From assembly GCF_005508865.1 (NCBI RefSeq), contig NZ_SCOM01000003.1, forward strand, positions 124,001 to 188,000: 64,000 nucleotides of DNA, in the 5' to 3' direction. Each line of letters opens with the position of its first letter. The first letter of the stretch is position 1. The notes below the pieces were generated by a model, which was not told the DNA's origin, did no database searches, and saw only the letters and a program-made list of their open reading frames with translations. Positions 46,814 to 56,721 of this stretch are shown piece after piece. Origin of the DNA: Pseudomonas sp. F(2018). Lineage in GTDB: Bacteria; Pseudomonadota; Gammaproteobacteria; Pseudomonadales; Pseudomonadaceae. The translations under genes were made by a program, and so were the position numbers.

Positions 46814-47440
46814 ATGCCTCGCTTGCCACTCGGCCTGTTGCTTAGCCTTTTCTGCCTGCCAGCACTGGCGGGCGTGTATACCTACATAGACGCAGACGGC
46901 AATCGAGTCTTCACCGACCAGCCTCCCTCTGGGCATGCCGAGCGCATTGAGCTGGCGCCATCCAATGACATGAGCGCTACTCGCACAGTTCCGTCTGCAC
47001 CGCCACAGCCCATCGGTCCCGAGGCAAGCTACCAGGTGCTACGGATTCTGGTCCCCGAGCCAGATGCTGTGATAAGGGACATGGCCGGCAACCTGATCGT
47101 CAGTGCCACCAGCGAGCCCACCCTCCATCCTGGCCACAACTTCCGCCTGATTCTTGATGGCAAACCGGCCAGTGCAGCGGGGCGCAGCCCCGTCTTCCCA
47201 CTTGAGAATATCGACCGCGGCACTCACCAGGTCTCGGTAGAGATAGTCGACGCTGCGGGGCGCATCGTTGAACGCACCCCCAGTCAGCCTTTTCATATTA
47301 AACGCACCTCCCTCAACGAGAAACGCGCTGCCAATCCGTGCAAGAAGAAGGATTGGGGCGTGCGCCCGGAGTGCCCGATTGAGGAAAAGCCGAAGGAGCC
47401 GGACAAGGGCATCATCAGCATCCTTCCCTTCGTCGACTAA
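46814..47440 (+). CDS. DUF4124-domain exported protein, second of a tandem pair
   Basis: 208 residues, a paralogue of the upstream gene. Signal peptide LPLGLLLSLFCLPALAG, then VYTYIDADGNRVFTDQPPSGH, and a similar C-terminal block (NLIVSATSEPTLHPGHNFRLILDGKPASA...ENIDRGTHQVSVEIVD, alike to VNIDRGEHSLAVEV in its neighbour). It adds a Lys/Pro/Glu-rich C-terminal tail with a Cys pair. Starts 10 bp after the first copy. Third-position GC bias is lower than in neighbours, for instance many A- and T-ending codons. Function unknown. Confidence 0.75.
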   Translation: MPRLPLGLLLSLFCLPALAGVYTYIDADGNRVFTDQPPSGHAERIELAPSNDMSATRTVPSAPPQPIGPEASYQVLRILVPEPDAVIRDMAGNLIVSATSEPTLHPGHNFRLILDGKPASAAGRSPVFPLENIDRGTHQVSVEIVDAAGRIVERTPSQPFHIKRTSLNEKRAANPCKKKDWGVRPECPIEEKPKEPDKGIISILPFVD

Positions 47441-47446
47441 TTAATA

Positions 47447-47463
47447 AGCACCAAGCTGGTGCA
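47447..47463. promoter_or_regulatory. NtrC-binding-like site upstream of ntrB
   Basis: AGCACCAAGCTGGTGCA has the NtrC arms GCACCA and TGGTGC exactly. It begins 7 bp after the second DUF4124 gene, 184 bp before ntrB. It could activate the sigma-54-like promoter at 47582 or repress transcription from further upstream, as the single NtrC site ahead of glnL does in E. coli. Confidence 0.75.
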
Positions 47464-47581
47464 CACCGCCGCACCGATTTCTATACTCTCCCCGTTTTGG
47501 TTCATCGACGACCGCGCCGGCTGCGCCGAAACGCAGCCTGAAGGGCGGTTGCTGGCAGAGATACGCGTCTTTTCAGGGCTT

Positions 47582-47597
47582 TGGTTTGCTTTTTGCA
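47582..47597 (+). promoter_or_regulatory. Sigma-54-like promoter of ntrBC
   Basis: TGGTTTGCTTTTTGCA keeps the TGG of the -24 box and TTGCA of the -12 box with correct 12-bp GG-to-GC spacing, but lacks CAC after TGG. Start would fall near 47608, 23 bp before the ntrB ATG. A TATACT at 47482-47487 could be a -10 of a second, sigma-70 promoter overlapped by the NtrC site. Confidence 0.5.
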
Positions 47598-47630
47598 TTT
47601 TCCAGCCCAACGCCGGGACTCAGACCTGCC

Positions 47631-48709
47631 ATGATCAACGACGCGCTGCACCGCCTACTGCTGGACAACCTGACCACCGCGACCATCCTGCTCAATGCCG
47701 AGCTGCGCCTGGAGTACATGAACCCGGCCGCCGAGATGTTGTTGGCGGTCAGTGGCCAGCGCAGCCATGGCCAGTTCATCAGCGAGCTGTTCACCGAGTC
47801 GCCGGAAGCGCTCAGCTCGCTGCGCCTGGCGGTCGAGCACGCGCATCCCTTCACCAAGCGCGAGGCGATGCTCACCTCGCTGGCTGGCCAGACCATCACC
47901 GTCGACTATGCGGTGACGCCGATCCTCAACCGCAGCCAGACCCTGCTGCTGCTGGAAGTGCATCCGCGCGACCGCCTGCTGCGCATCACCAAGGAAGAAG
48001 CGCAGCTGTCCAAGCAGGAGACCACCAAGCTGCTGGTGCGCGGCCTGGCCCACGAGATCAAGAACCCCCTCGGCGGCATCCGCGGCGCGGCCCAGTTACT
48101 GTCCCGCGAGCTGCCGGAAGAGAGCCTCAAGGATTACACCAACGTGATCATCGAGGAGGCCGACCGCCTGCGTAACCTGGTCGACCGCATGCTCGGCTCG
48201 AACAAGCTGCCATCGCTGGCCATGACCAACATCCACGAAGTGCTGGAGCGCGTCGGCAGCCTGGTCGAGGCGGAGTCCCAGGGCAGCATCACCCTGGTGC
48301 GCGACTACGACCCGAGCATCCCCGACCTGCTGATCGACCGCGAGCAGTTGATCCAGGCCGTGCTCAACATCGTGCGCAACGCCCTGCAGGCCCTGTCCAG
48401 CCAGAGCGACCTGCGCCTGGGCCGCATCAGCCTGCGCACCCGCACCCTGCGCCAGTTCACCATCGGCCACACCCGCCATCGCCTGGTGGTGAAGATGGAG
48501 ATCATCGACAACGGCCCGGGCATCCCGCCGGAGCTACAGGAAACCATCTTCTACCCCATGGTCAGCGGCCGCCCCGACGGCACCGGCCTGGGCCTGGCCA
48601 TCACCCAGAACATCATCAGTCAGCACCAGGGCCTGATCGAATGCGAGAGCCATCCTGGCCATACCGTGTTCTCGATCTTCCTGCCCCTGGACCAAGGAGC
48701 CACACCGTC

Positions 48710-48713
<4 letters not shown>
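47631..48713 (+). CDS. ntrB: Nitrogen regulation sensor kinase NtrB (GlnL)
   Basis: 360 residues. An N-terminal PAS domain (about 10-110), then the His box VRGLAHEIKNPLGGIRGAAQLL and a catalytic ATPase with NIVRNALQAL, DNGPGIPPE and GTGLGLAITQNII. No membrane segments, as for NtrB. It phosphorylates or dephosphorylates NtrC depending on PII and the glutamine level. I use ATG 47631 (MINDALHRLL); a frame open to 47586 would include the -12 promoter element. Stop overlaps the ntrC start (ATGA). Confidence 0.95.
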
Positions 48714-50143
<1,430 letters not shown>

Positions 50144-50164
50144 CCGCAGCCGGCGCTGAACCAG

Positions 50165-50189
50165 ACGGGCCCCACGGGGCCCGTTTTCG
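50165..50189 (+). terminator. Terminator after ntrC
   Basis: ACGGGCCCC and GGGGCCCGT form a strong GC stem with a very short loop, followed by TTTTCGTT, about 20 bp after the ntrC stop. Confidence 0.8.
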
Positions 50190-50306
50190 TTGCCGCACCG
50201 CGCGGGCTATCCTCTGAACGAAAGGTCAATAAAATGGTGCCTCGCCAGCACCTGATGCCGTCTTCTCGGCACACCAACCCATTTCCCGGCGGGTAGCCGT
50301 TCGCCC

Positions 50307-52499
50307 ATGCCCTCATCGTTCAAGCACACCCTGCGCCAGCTCTGGGCGCGCGAGAAATTCACCTACGGTGTGCGGGTATTCATCGCCCTGGCCGGCGCCA
50401 TGGCCCTGTGCTGGTACCTGGAGCGGATCGCCCTGGTCATCCCGCTGTTCCTCGGCTGCATCGCCAGCGCCCTGGCCGAGAACGACGACCACTGGCGCGG
50501 GCGCGCCCAGGGACTGCTGGTTACCCTGCTGTGCTTCGGTGCCACCGCCACTGCGGTGCAGCTGCTGTTCCCGATGCCCTGGCTGTTCGGCGCCGGCCTG
50601 GCCCTGGCGGCCTTCGCCATGACCCTGCTCGGCGGCATCGGCGAACGCTACGCGGCGGTGGCCCAGGCCACCCTGATCCTGGCGATCTACACCGCCATCG
50701 GCCTGGAGCACCGCGGCGGCCAGGCCGGCGGCTTCTGGCAGGAGCCGCTGCTGCTCATCGGCGGCGCGGCCTGGTACGGCTTGCTCGGCATTCTCTGGAG
50801 CGCGCTGTTCAGCCAGCAACCGGTGCAGCAGGCACTGGCGAGGGTGTTCGAGGAGCTGGGCGCCTACCTGCGCCTGAAGGCCTCGCTGTTCGAGCCGATC
50901 AAGCAGTTGGACGTCGAGGCGCGGCGCCTGGAGCTGGCTCGGCAGAACGGTCGGGTGGTGACGGCGCTGAACCTGGCCAAGGAAATCATCCTCAACCGCA
51001 TGAGCCGCAAGCGCAGCGGGCAGAAGACCAACCGCTACCTCAAACTGTACTTCATCGCCCAGGACATCCACGAGCGCGCCAGCTCCTCGCACTACCCGTA
51101 CAACGCCCTGGCCGAGGCGTTCTTCCACAGCGACGTGATGTTCCGCTGCGGCCGCCTGCTCAGCCAGCAGGGCAAGGCCTGCCAGGCGCTTGGCCGGGCC
51201 ATCCGCCTGCGCCAGCCGTTCGACTACAACGACAACAGCCAGGCCATGGCCGACCTCGACGCCTCCATGACCTACCTGCGCGAGCAGCACAACCCGGCCT
51301 GGCGCCGCCTGCTGCGCTCCCTCGGCGCCCTGGCCGACAACCTCGCCAGCCTGGAGCGCAAGCTGTCCAGCGCCAGCAACCCGGACGCCCTGGCCGACGA
51401 GCAGGACAGCAGCCTGCTGGATCGCTCGCCGCAGACCCTCAAGGAGGCCTTCGAGCGCCTGCGCCAGCACTTCACCCCGACCAGCCTGGTGTTCCGCCAC
51501 GCCCTGCGCCTGTCCGCCGCGCTGCTCGCCGGCTATGGCCTGCTGCACTGGATCCATCCGCAGCAGGGCTACTGGATCCTGCTCACCACCCTGTTCGTCT
51601 GCCGCCCCAGCTACGGCGCCACCCGCCTGCGCCTGGTGCAGCGGGTCAGCGGCACGCTGATCGGCCTGGTACTGGGCTGGGCGCTGATCCGCCTGTTCCC
51701 CGATCCGTTGCTGCAATCGCTGATCGCCGTGGCCGCCGGGGTGATCTTCTTCACCAACCGGGTCGACCGCTACACCCTGGCCACCACCGCCATGACCCTG
51801 GTGGTGGTGCTCTGCTTCAACCAGATCAGCGACGCCTACACCCTGCTCTGGCCGCGCCTGGTGGATACCGTGCTGGGCACGGTGATCGCCGGCCTGGCGG
51901 TGTTCTTCATCCTGCCCGACTGGCAGGGGCGCAAGCTCAACCAGGTGCTGGCCAGCACCCTGAGCAGCAACAGCCGCTACCTGCTGCAGATCATGCAGCA
52001 GTACGAGTCCGGCGCCCGCGACGACTTGAGCTACCGCCTGGCCCGGCGCAACGCGCACAACGCCGACGCGGCGCTGTCCACCACCCTGTCCAACATGCTG
52101 CTGGAGCCCGGCCACTTCCGCAAAGACGCCGAGACCGGCTTCCGCTTCCTGGTGCTGTCGCACACCCTGCTCAGCTACCTCTCGGCCCTCGGCGCACACC
52201 GCGCGACCCTGGCCGACGACGCCAGCGACGCCCTGCACGACCGCGCCGTGGCCCATATCAGCCAGAGCCTCGACGCCATCGCCACGGGCCTGCAGACGGG
52301 CACGCCGGTGGCCGTATACGACGAGGCCGACCAGCGCCTGGCCGAGGAGCTGGAGCAGCTGCCGGAGGAGATGGACGAGGGTCACCGCCTGGTGCAGGTC
52401 CAGCTCGGCCTGATCTGCCGCCAGCTGGCGCCGCTGCGCACCCTGGTGGCGCATCTGCAGAAGGGCCCGGCCGAGGCGCCGCAGGCCAAGGCCGCCTGA
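50307..52499 (+). CDS. yccS: YccS/YhfK-type inner-membrane protein (FUSC family)
   Basis: 730 residues. Two blocks of membrane helices: roughly residues 20-165 (VRVFIALAGAMALCWYLERIALVIPLFLGCIASALAEND) and 395-545 (HALRLSAALLAGYGLLHWIHPQQGYWILLTTLFVC), each followed by a long cytoplasmic helical domain. This duplicated organisation and length match YccS and related FUSC proteins, related to aromatic-acid efflux proteins such as AaeB, though YccS itself has no proven substrate. It stands alone after the ntrC terminator. Confidence 0.88.
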   Translation: MPSSFKHTLRQLWAREKFTYGVRVFIALAGAMALCWYLERIALVIPLFLGCIASALAENDDHWRGRAQGLLVTLLCFGATATAVQLLFPMPWLFGAGLALAAFAMTLLGGIGERYAAVAQATLILAIYTAIGLEHRGGQAGGFWQEPLLLIGGAAWYGLLGILWSALFSQQPVQQALARVFEELGAYLRLKASLFEPIKQLDVEARRLELARQNGRVVTALNLAKEIILNRMSRKRSGQKTNRYLKLYFIAQDIHERASSSHYPYNALAEAFFHSDVMFRCGRLLSQQGKACQALGRAIRLRQPFDYNDNSQAMADLDASMTYLREQHNPAWRRLLRSLGALADNLASLERKLSSASNPDALADEQDSSLLDRSPQTLKEAFERLRQHFTPTSLVFRHALRLSAALLAGYGLLHWIHPQQGYWILLTTLFVCRPSYGATRLRLVQRVSGTLIGLVLGWALIRLFPDPLLQSLIAVAAGVIFFTNRVDRYTLATTAMTLVVVLCFNQISDAYTLLWPRLVDTVLGTVIAGLAVFFILPDWQGRKLNQVLASTLSSNSRYLLQIMQQYESGARDDLSYRLARRNAHNADAALSTTLSNMLLEPGHFRKDAETGFRFLVLSHTLLSYLSALGAHRATLADDASDALHDRAVAHISQSLDAIATGLQTGTPVAVYDEADQRLAEELEQLPEEMDEGHRLVQVQLGLICRQLAPLRTLVAHLQKGPAEAPQAKAA

Positions 52500-52590
52500 G
52501 GAGGCACTTCCCTCTGCGTCGCCACGGTGCAGCCGCCGACCATCGCACTGCCGGCCCCATTCCGGGGCCGTTCAGTGACGAGGTGACGCC

Positions 52591-52782
52591 ATGAAACGCT
52601 GCCCCCAATGCGGCTCCCAGCTGGCCAAGAACGCGCCGGCCGAATCGGCCGAGTACTGCAGCAACTACAAGGATCAGAGCAAGAACACCAACCGCAAGCG
52701 CGGCGAAGACCGTAACCAGAGCTTCGGTGGCGAGACCCACAGCAAGCAACCCAAAGGCAACAACCACAACAGCGGGCGCTGA
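52591..52782 (+). CDS. Small hydrophilic Cys-containing protein
   Basis: 63 residues: an N-terminal CPQCGSQLAKN zinc-ribbon-like knuckle, another Cys in AEYCSNYKD, and a strongly charged, Asn/Ser/Lys-rich, probably disordered tail (KNTNRKRGEDRNQSFGGET). No signal peptide. No database function recognised. It begins 91 bp after yccS and precedes a long palindrome; a GAGGTGAC-like site lies ahead of the ATG. Confidence 0.55.
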   Translation: MKRCPQCGSQLAKNAPAESAEYCSNYKDQSKNTNRKRGEDRNQSFGGETHSKQPKGNNHNSGR

Positions 52783-52786
52783 GCCT

Positions 52787-52816
52787 GCCCCGCAGGCGCC
52801 CCGGCGCCTGCGGGGC
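52787..52816. repeat. 14-bp perfect inverted repeat after the small Cys protein
   Basis: GCCCCGCAGGCGCC at 52787-52800 and its complement GGCGCCTGCGGGGC at 52803-52816, separated by two bases. It starts 5 bp after the stop. No U-run follows, so it is a strong hairpin that may stabilise or stop the transcript. Confidence 0.6.
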
Positions 52817-52887
52817 GATGACCGTCCGCGGATTCGCCGCGCCTTTCCGCTAGAATGCGCGGCTTCGCGACTCATCGAGGTTCAGCC

Positions 52888-54072
52888 GTGTCTTTCTTCC
52901 CGGTCATCATCATCGGCGCCGGTGCCGCCGGCCTGATGTGCGCGGCGCAAGCCGCCGCACGCGGGCGCCAGGTCCTGCTGCTGGACCACGCCAACAAGCC
53001 GGGCAAGAAGATCCTCATGTCCGGCGGCGGCCGCTGCAACTTCACCAACATGTACTGCGAGCCGGCCAACTTCCTCTCGCACAACCCGCACTTCTGCAAG
53101 TCGGCCCTGGCCCGCTATACCCAGTGGGACTTCGTCGAGCTGGTGGTCAAGCACGACGTGCCCTACCACGAGAAGAAGCTCGGCCAGCTGTTCTGCGATC
53201 GCAAGGCCAGCGACATCCTCAGCATGCTGCTGACCGAATGCGACGAGCACGGCGTCGACCTGCGTCTGGATACTTCGGTCGAAACCATCAGCAAGACCGA
53301 GCCCGGCTACACCCTGCACACCAGCGCCGGTAAGTTCACTTGCGAGTCGCTGGTGATCGCCACCGGCGGCCTGTCCATCCCCACCCTCGGCGCCACCGGC
53401 TTCGGCTATCAGGTGGCCAAGCAGTTCGGCCATACGCTGCTGCCGACCCGCGCCGGCCTGGTGCCCTTCACCATCACCGAGCCGCAGCTCAAGGCCCTGT
53501 GCACCGAGCTGTCCGGCACCTCGGTGGAGGACTGCGTGGTCAGCTGCAACGGCCAGAGCTTCAAGGAAAATATCCTGTTCACCCACCGCGGCCTGAGTGG
53601 CCCGGCGATCCTGCAGATCTCCTCCTACTGGCAGCCGGGCGACGCCATCAGCATCAACCTGCTACCGCACATCGACCTGCCCGAGTGGCTGGCGGCGCAG
53701 CAGCGCGAGCGGCCGAACAGCGAGCTGAAGACCCTGCTCGCCGAGCTGTTCACCAAGAAGATGGCCGGCCTGCTGGCCGAGCAGTGGTTCGTCAGCAAGC
53801 CACTCAAGCAGTACACCCCGGCAGAGCTGGATGCGGTGGCGGCCAAGCTGGCCGAGTGGACCCTGGTGCCGGCCGGCACCGAGGGCTACCGCACCGCCGA
53901 GGTGACCCTGAGCGGCATCGATACCCGCGAGGTGTCGTCGAAGACCATGGAATCGCAGAAGTCACCGGGCCTGTACTTCATCGGCGAAGTGCTGGATGTC
54001 ACCGGCCACCTGGGCGGCTTCAACTTCCAGTGGGCCTGGGCCTCGGCCCATGCTGCCGCGCAGTTTGTCTAA
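52888..54072 (+). CDS. Flavoprotein, HI0933/YhiN family NAD(P)/FAD-dependent oxidoreductase
   Basis: 394 residues from a GTG start at 52888 with GAGG seven bases before; the frame is open to an ATG at 52855 but that would include the promoter-like TAGAAT at 52851. A Rossmann FAD motif VIIIGAGAAGLMCA opens the protein; KPGKKILMSGGGRCNFTN near 50-65 and LVIATGGLSIPTLGATGFG are signatures of the BaiN/YhiN (HI0933) group, and GLYFIGEVLDVTGHLGGFNFQWAWASAHAAA at the C terminus is typical. The reductase substrate is not known. Confidence 0.88.
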   Translation: MSFFPVIIIGAGAAGLMCAAQAAARGRQVLLLDHANKPGKKILMSGGGRCNFTNMYCEPANFLSHNPHFCKSALARYTQWDFVELVVKHDVPYHEKKLGQLFCDRKASDILSMLLTECDEHGVDLRLDTSVETISKTEPGYTLHTSAGKFTCESLVIATGGLSIPTLGATGFGYQVAKQFGHTLLPTRAGLVPFTITEPQLKALCTELSGTSVEDCVVSCNGQSFKENILFTHRGLSGPAILQISSYWQPGDAISINLLPHIDLPEWLAAQQRERPNSELKTLLAELFTKKMAGLLAEQWFVSKPLKQYTPAELDAVAAKLAEWTLVPAGTEGYRTAEVTLSGIDTREVSSKTMESQKSPGLYFIGEVLDVTGHLGGFNFQWAWASAHAAAQFV

Positions 54073-54091
54073 TCCCGAGCACCGACTCCGC

Positions 54092-54142
54092 GTAGGGCGG
54101 GTAAAACCCGCGCCGCCGCCTTCGCGGGTTTCACCGCCCTAC
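54092..54142. repeat. REP-type palindrome 1
   Basis: Imperfect inverted repeat: GTAGGGCGGGTAAAACCCGCG and CGCGGGTTTCACCGCCCTAC around a short centre, 20 bp after the flavoprotein gene. Its layout is typical of extragenic palindromes. Confidence 0.65.
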
Positions 54143-54162
54143 AACCGACATACACGGACGCG

Positions 54163-54186
54163 GTAGGAGCGAGCTCTGCTCGCGAA
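54163..54186. repeat. REP-type palindrome 2
   Basis: GGTAGGAGCGAGC then GCTCGCGAAC around a TCT loop. This matches the well-known Pseudomonas REP core GTAGGAGCGAGC...GCTCGCGAA. Confidence 0.7.
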
Positions 54187-54189
54187 CGG

Positions 54190-54250
54190 GTAGCCCGGAT
54201 GCAATCCGGGAAGCGGTGCCGTCGGCATTCCCGGATTGCATCCGGGCTAC
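54190..54250. repeat. REP-type palindrome 3 with 23-bp perfect arms
   Basis: The left arm at 54190-54212 starts GTAGCCCGGATGCAATCC and its exact complement is at 54228-54250, separated by 15 bp. It ends 14 bp before the next gene's stop codon. Three different palindrome types in 160 bp is notable. Confidence 0.75.
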
Positions 54251-54264
54251 GCTTTTACGCCGGC

Positions 54265-55131
54265 CTAGACCGCCGGCAACAGCTCGATAAAGCGCCGCAT
54301 CAGCTCATGCATATCGCCCGGCCAACGCCCGGACACATAGTTGCCGTCACGCACCACCCAGGCCGGGCGGCTGTCGTTCAGCGTGTCGCGGTGTAGGCCG
54401 CTGGTCTTGCGCCAGAAATCGGGGGCATCCTTGGCCACGTCGAGGAAGTCATCCGGGCTGGCCAGCACCCGCCCCACCTCGCCCTGTACGCTCATGTACC
54501 CGGCCGGCTCGCCCGCCGCCTCGGAGTAGGTGCGGTAGTAGTCGCCCTCCCACCAGCGACCGTAGAAGCGGGTCAGGTCCCAGGCGGTCTTCTCCATCTT
54601 CCAGGTCAGCCCGGTGGTCTTGCGCCCGTGCAGCACCGAGCGACCATCCGCGCCCTTGCTGCGCGCCGCCAGCAGCACGCCGTGGCAGACCGCGGCCACC
54701 GGTTTGTCGGCGGCGAAGAAAGCCGCGACGAAGGCCTGCAGCGCCTCGCTCTCCAGGTACTCGCGCATGCCCCGAGCCCAGTGCCCGCCGGGCAGCATCA
54801 GGCCGGCGAAGTCCTCGACGCGCAGGCGCTCATGACGCAGTGGCTGCAGGTAGTCGGGATCACGCAGCATCTCCGCGCAGGCCGCGCGCGCCGCGCCATT
54901 GGCCCGCAGCAGCAGGCCGAGCAGCTTGAGCCGGCGCAGGCCGGGGACCAGGCCCCAGGCGTCCAGCCCTTCGCCGCTGATCATCTGCGGATCGGGCTCC
55001 GCCGGTTGGCCATCCGGCGTGGCGAAGCACACCCGGTAACCGGCCTGGCGCAGCTGGCGCCAGGCCAGGGCCGTCTCGCTGGGGTCGTAGTCGCGGCGCG
55101 GCAGGGGAATCAGGACGCAAGGCGCTGGCAT
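54265..55131 (-). CDS. DJ-1/PfpI-family protein (type 1 glutamine-amidotransferase-like domain)
   Basis: 288 residues. Members of the family act as chaperones, glyoxalases, deglycases or hydrolases. VLIPLPRRDYDPSETALAWRQLRQAG and the VCFATPDGQPAEPDP block are N-terminal; the nucleophile is in PVAAVCHGVLLAARS, with Glu and His residues in the GGHWARGMREYL segment. The protein is longer than PfpI or YhbO (about 180 residues) and nearer to Hsp31-type size. The extreme C terminus is WPGDMHELMRRFIELL. No partner gene seen. Confidence 0.82.
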   Translation of the reverse strand: MPAPCVLIPLPRRDYDPSETALAWRQLRQAGYRVCFATPDGQPAEPDPQMISGEGLDAWGLVPGLRRLKLLGLLLRANGAARAACAEMLRDPDYLQPLRHERLRVEDFAGLMLPGGHWARGMREYLESEALQAFVAAFFAADKPVAAVCHGVLLAARSKGADGRSVLHGRKTTGLTWKMEKTAWDLTRFYGRWWEGDYYRTYSEAAGEPAGYMSVQGEVGRVLASPDDFLDVAKDAPDFWRKTSGLHRDTLNDSRPAWVVRDGNYVSGRWPGDMHELMRRFIELLPAV

Positions 55132-55238
55132 GGTAGGTCTCGTGGGTTGGCGATGGGCTGAGACCTTAGCAGGTCATGCATCGCGGCTGCATGCGGCGGA
55201 CGCCAGGCCCACGGGCCGCGGCTGCCAATGCCACCGGC

Positions 55239-56096
55239 TCAGCGCAGGGTCTCGGCTATGGCGTGAATGTCCGCCCGGTGATTGAGCACCAGCTCCAGCT
55301 CGCCGTTGTCGCCGATGAAGTTCAGCGGCGGCTGCAGCTTGTGGTAGGCGGTCAGCTCCACCAGCAGTGGCAGCTCGGCGTCGGCGTTGCGCTCCTTGAT
55401 GGCATGGAACAGCGCCAGGTTGACCAGATCGATCAGCTCCAGCTCGCGGCCGGTCGCAGCGTCCCAGTTGCCGGCCGCGCGAATCACCTCGATGTACTCG
55501 TCGTCCACCGCCCACTTCTTCAGCACGATCACGCCGAGGGACTTGCTGTATTCGCGGCACAGCTTGTAGTACAGCTCGCCGGAGGGAATCTCCGCCTCGT
55601 CCTTGAACGCCGAGAGCACCGCCAGGGTGCCGACCTCGCTGAGCAGGCTGGCCAGCAAGGCGTGCTCCGGCGCCACATGGCCGATCAACCGCGCCAGCAT
55701 GGCGCAGGTACTGGCCTTGAGCGTCAGCCGCCCCCACACCTCCATGAACAGGCGCTTGTGCGCCGGGCTGTGCAGGGTGAACAGGCTCTTGATGCTGTGA
55801 ACCATGGTGATGCGGTCCACCTCGCCCATGCCGAGCAGGGCGATCACATCCTGCAGGGTGCGCGGCGCCATCGGGTGGCGGTACAGGGCACCCGATGCAT
55901 GCTTCATCAGCAACGCGGCCAGCGCCGGGTCGCGACTGACCAGGCGCGCCAGCGCACCGGTGCTGATCTGCCCATCGCTCAACGCCCGGCGGATATCCAG
56001 GGTGAGCGCCGGCAGGCTGGGCAGTTGCTCCTGGCCCTGCATCAACTGCGACACCACCCGCCGGTAGATCGAATATTCCGAAGCCTCGACGCCCAA
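55239..56096 (-). CDS. HDOD-domain signalling protein
   Basis: 285 residues, entirely helical. HDOD landmarks: LPSLPALTLDIRRAL near 25-40, ALARLVSRDPALAALLMKHASGALYR, and MAPRTLQDVIALLGMGEVDRIT. These domains resemble inactive HD phosphohydrolases and occur in pseudomonad proteins that control motility and c-di-GMP-related processes. The start codon is TTG at 56096, chosen because GAGGAGG lies six bases before it and no ATG/GTG is in frame nearby. It is 90 bp from the divergent hypothetical gene. Confidence 0.8.
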   Translation of the reverse strand: MGVEASEYSIYRRVVSQLMQGQEQLPSLPALTLDIRRALSDGQISTGALARLVSRDPALAALLMKHASGALYRHPMAPRTLQDVIALLGMGEVDRITMVHSIKSLFTLHSPAHKRLFMEVWGRLTLKASTCAMLARLIGHVAPEHALLASLLSEVGTLAVLSAFKDEAEIPSGELYYKLCREYSKSLGVIVLKKWAVDDEYIEVIRAAGNWDAATGRELELIDLVNLALFHAIKERNADAELPLLVELTAYHKLQPPLNFIGDNGELELVLNHRADIHAIAETLR

Positions 56097-56186
56097 CGCA
56101 CACCTCCTCGCCCCCTGATGCAGTGTAGGTGCTGCCGGCGGCGCGGACGCCTATCATGGAAACCAATCCCACCCCCCGTGCCCACC

Positions 56187-56633
56187 ATGAACTGGCTGGA
56201 AGAATCCAAGGCGCTGTTCGCCACGCCCAGACCCGAACACTTCACCCACTACCAGCACTGCGACGAGTGCTTCGAGCACGACCAGACGCTGCTCAACTCG
56301 ACCATCGACGACATCGGCTTGGAGGAGCTCGGCAATCCCGGCTGGGACCCCATGTGCTTCGTCGAGCCAGAGGGCCTCATCTACTACTTCCCCGCATTGG
56401 TGCGCCTGTGCCTGGAAAGTAGCGAGGAGTGGTCCTATATCGGCCAGTTCCTCTTCCATATCAGCTACGACGGCCCGCAGAACTGTCACGTGCTGGTCTT
56501 CAGCGAGGCGCAGCGGGACTTCGTGGTGCGTTTCCTCGATTACCTGCTGGAGACCCGCGCCGAACTGATCAGCTCGTACGGCGAGGACGACCAGCTGTTC
56601 GCCGCCATCCGCATCTGGAGTGGCCAGGCCTGA
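56187..56633 (+). CDS. Conserved-looking acidic cytoplasmic protein (DUF6714-like?)
   Basis: 148 residues, acidic, no signal or membrane segment. Features: MNWLEESKALF, a CDECFEHDQTLLNS segment, YYFPALVRLCLESSEEWSYIGQFLFHISYDGP in the middle and a C-terminal helix FVVRFLDYLLETRAELI. The Tyr-Tyr-Phe-Pro-Ala-Leu pattern resembles a group of small immunity- or SMI1-like/DUF6714 proteins, but I cannot confirm it. Divergent from the HDOD gene. Role unknown. Confidence 0.6.
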   Translation: MNWLEESKALFATPRPEHFTHYQHCDECFEHDQTLLNSTIDDIGLEELGNPGWDPMCFVEPEGLIYYFPALVRLCLESSEEWSYIGQFLFHISYDGPQNCHVLVFSEAQRDFVVRFLDYLLETRAELISSYGEDDQLFAAIRIWSGQA

Positions 56634-56721
56634 CTGCCGCCCCGATTTTCTCGCTATCTGTACCGCGCGGTGCGGAGCGCGGCGTGCCAGCATGAGGCCT
56701 AGCCTTAGTCGGAGCACCGCC

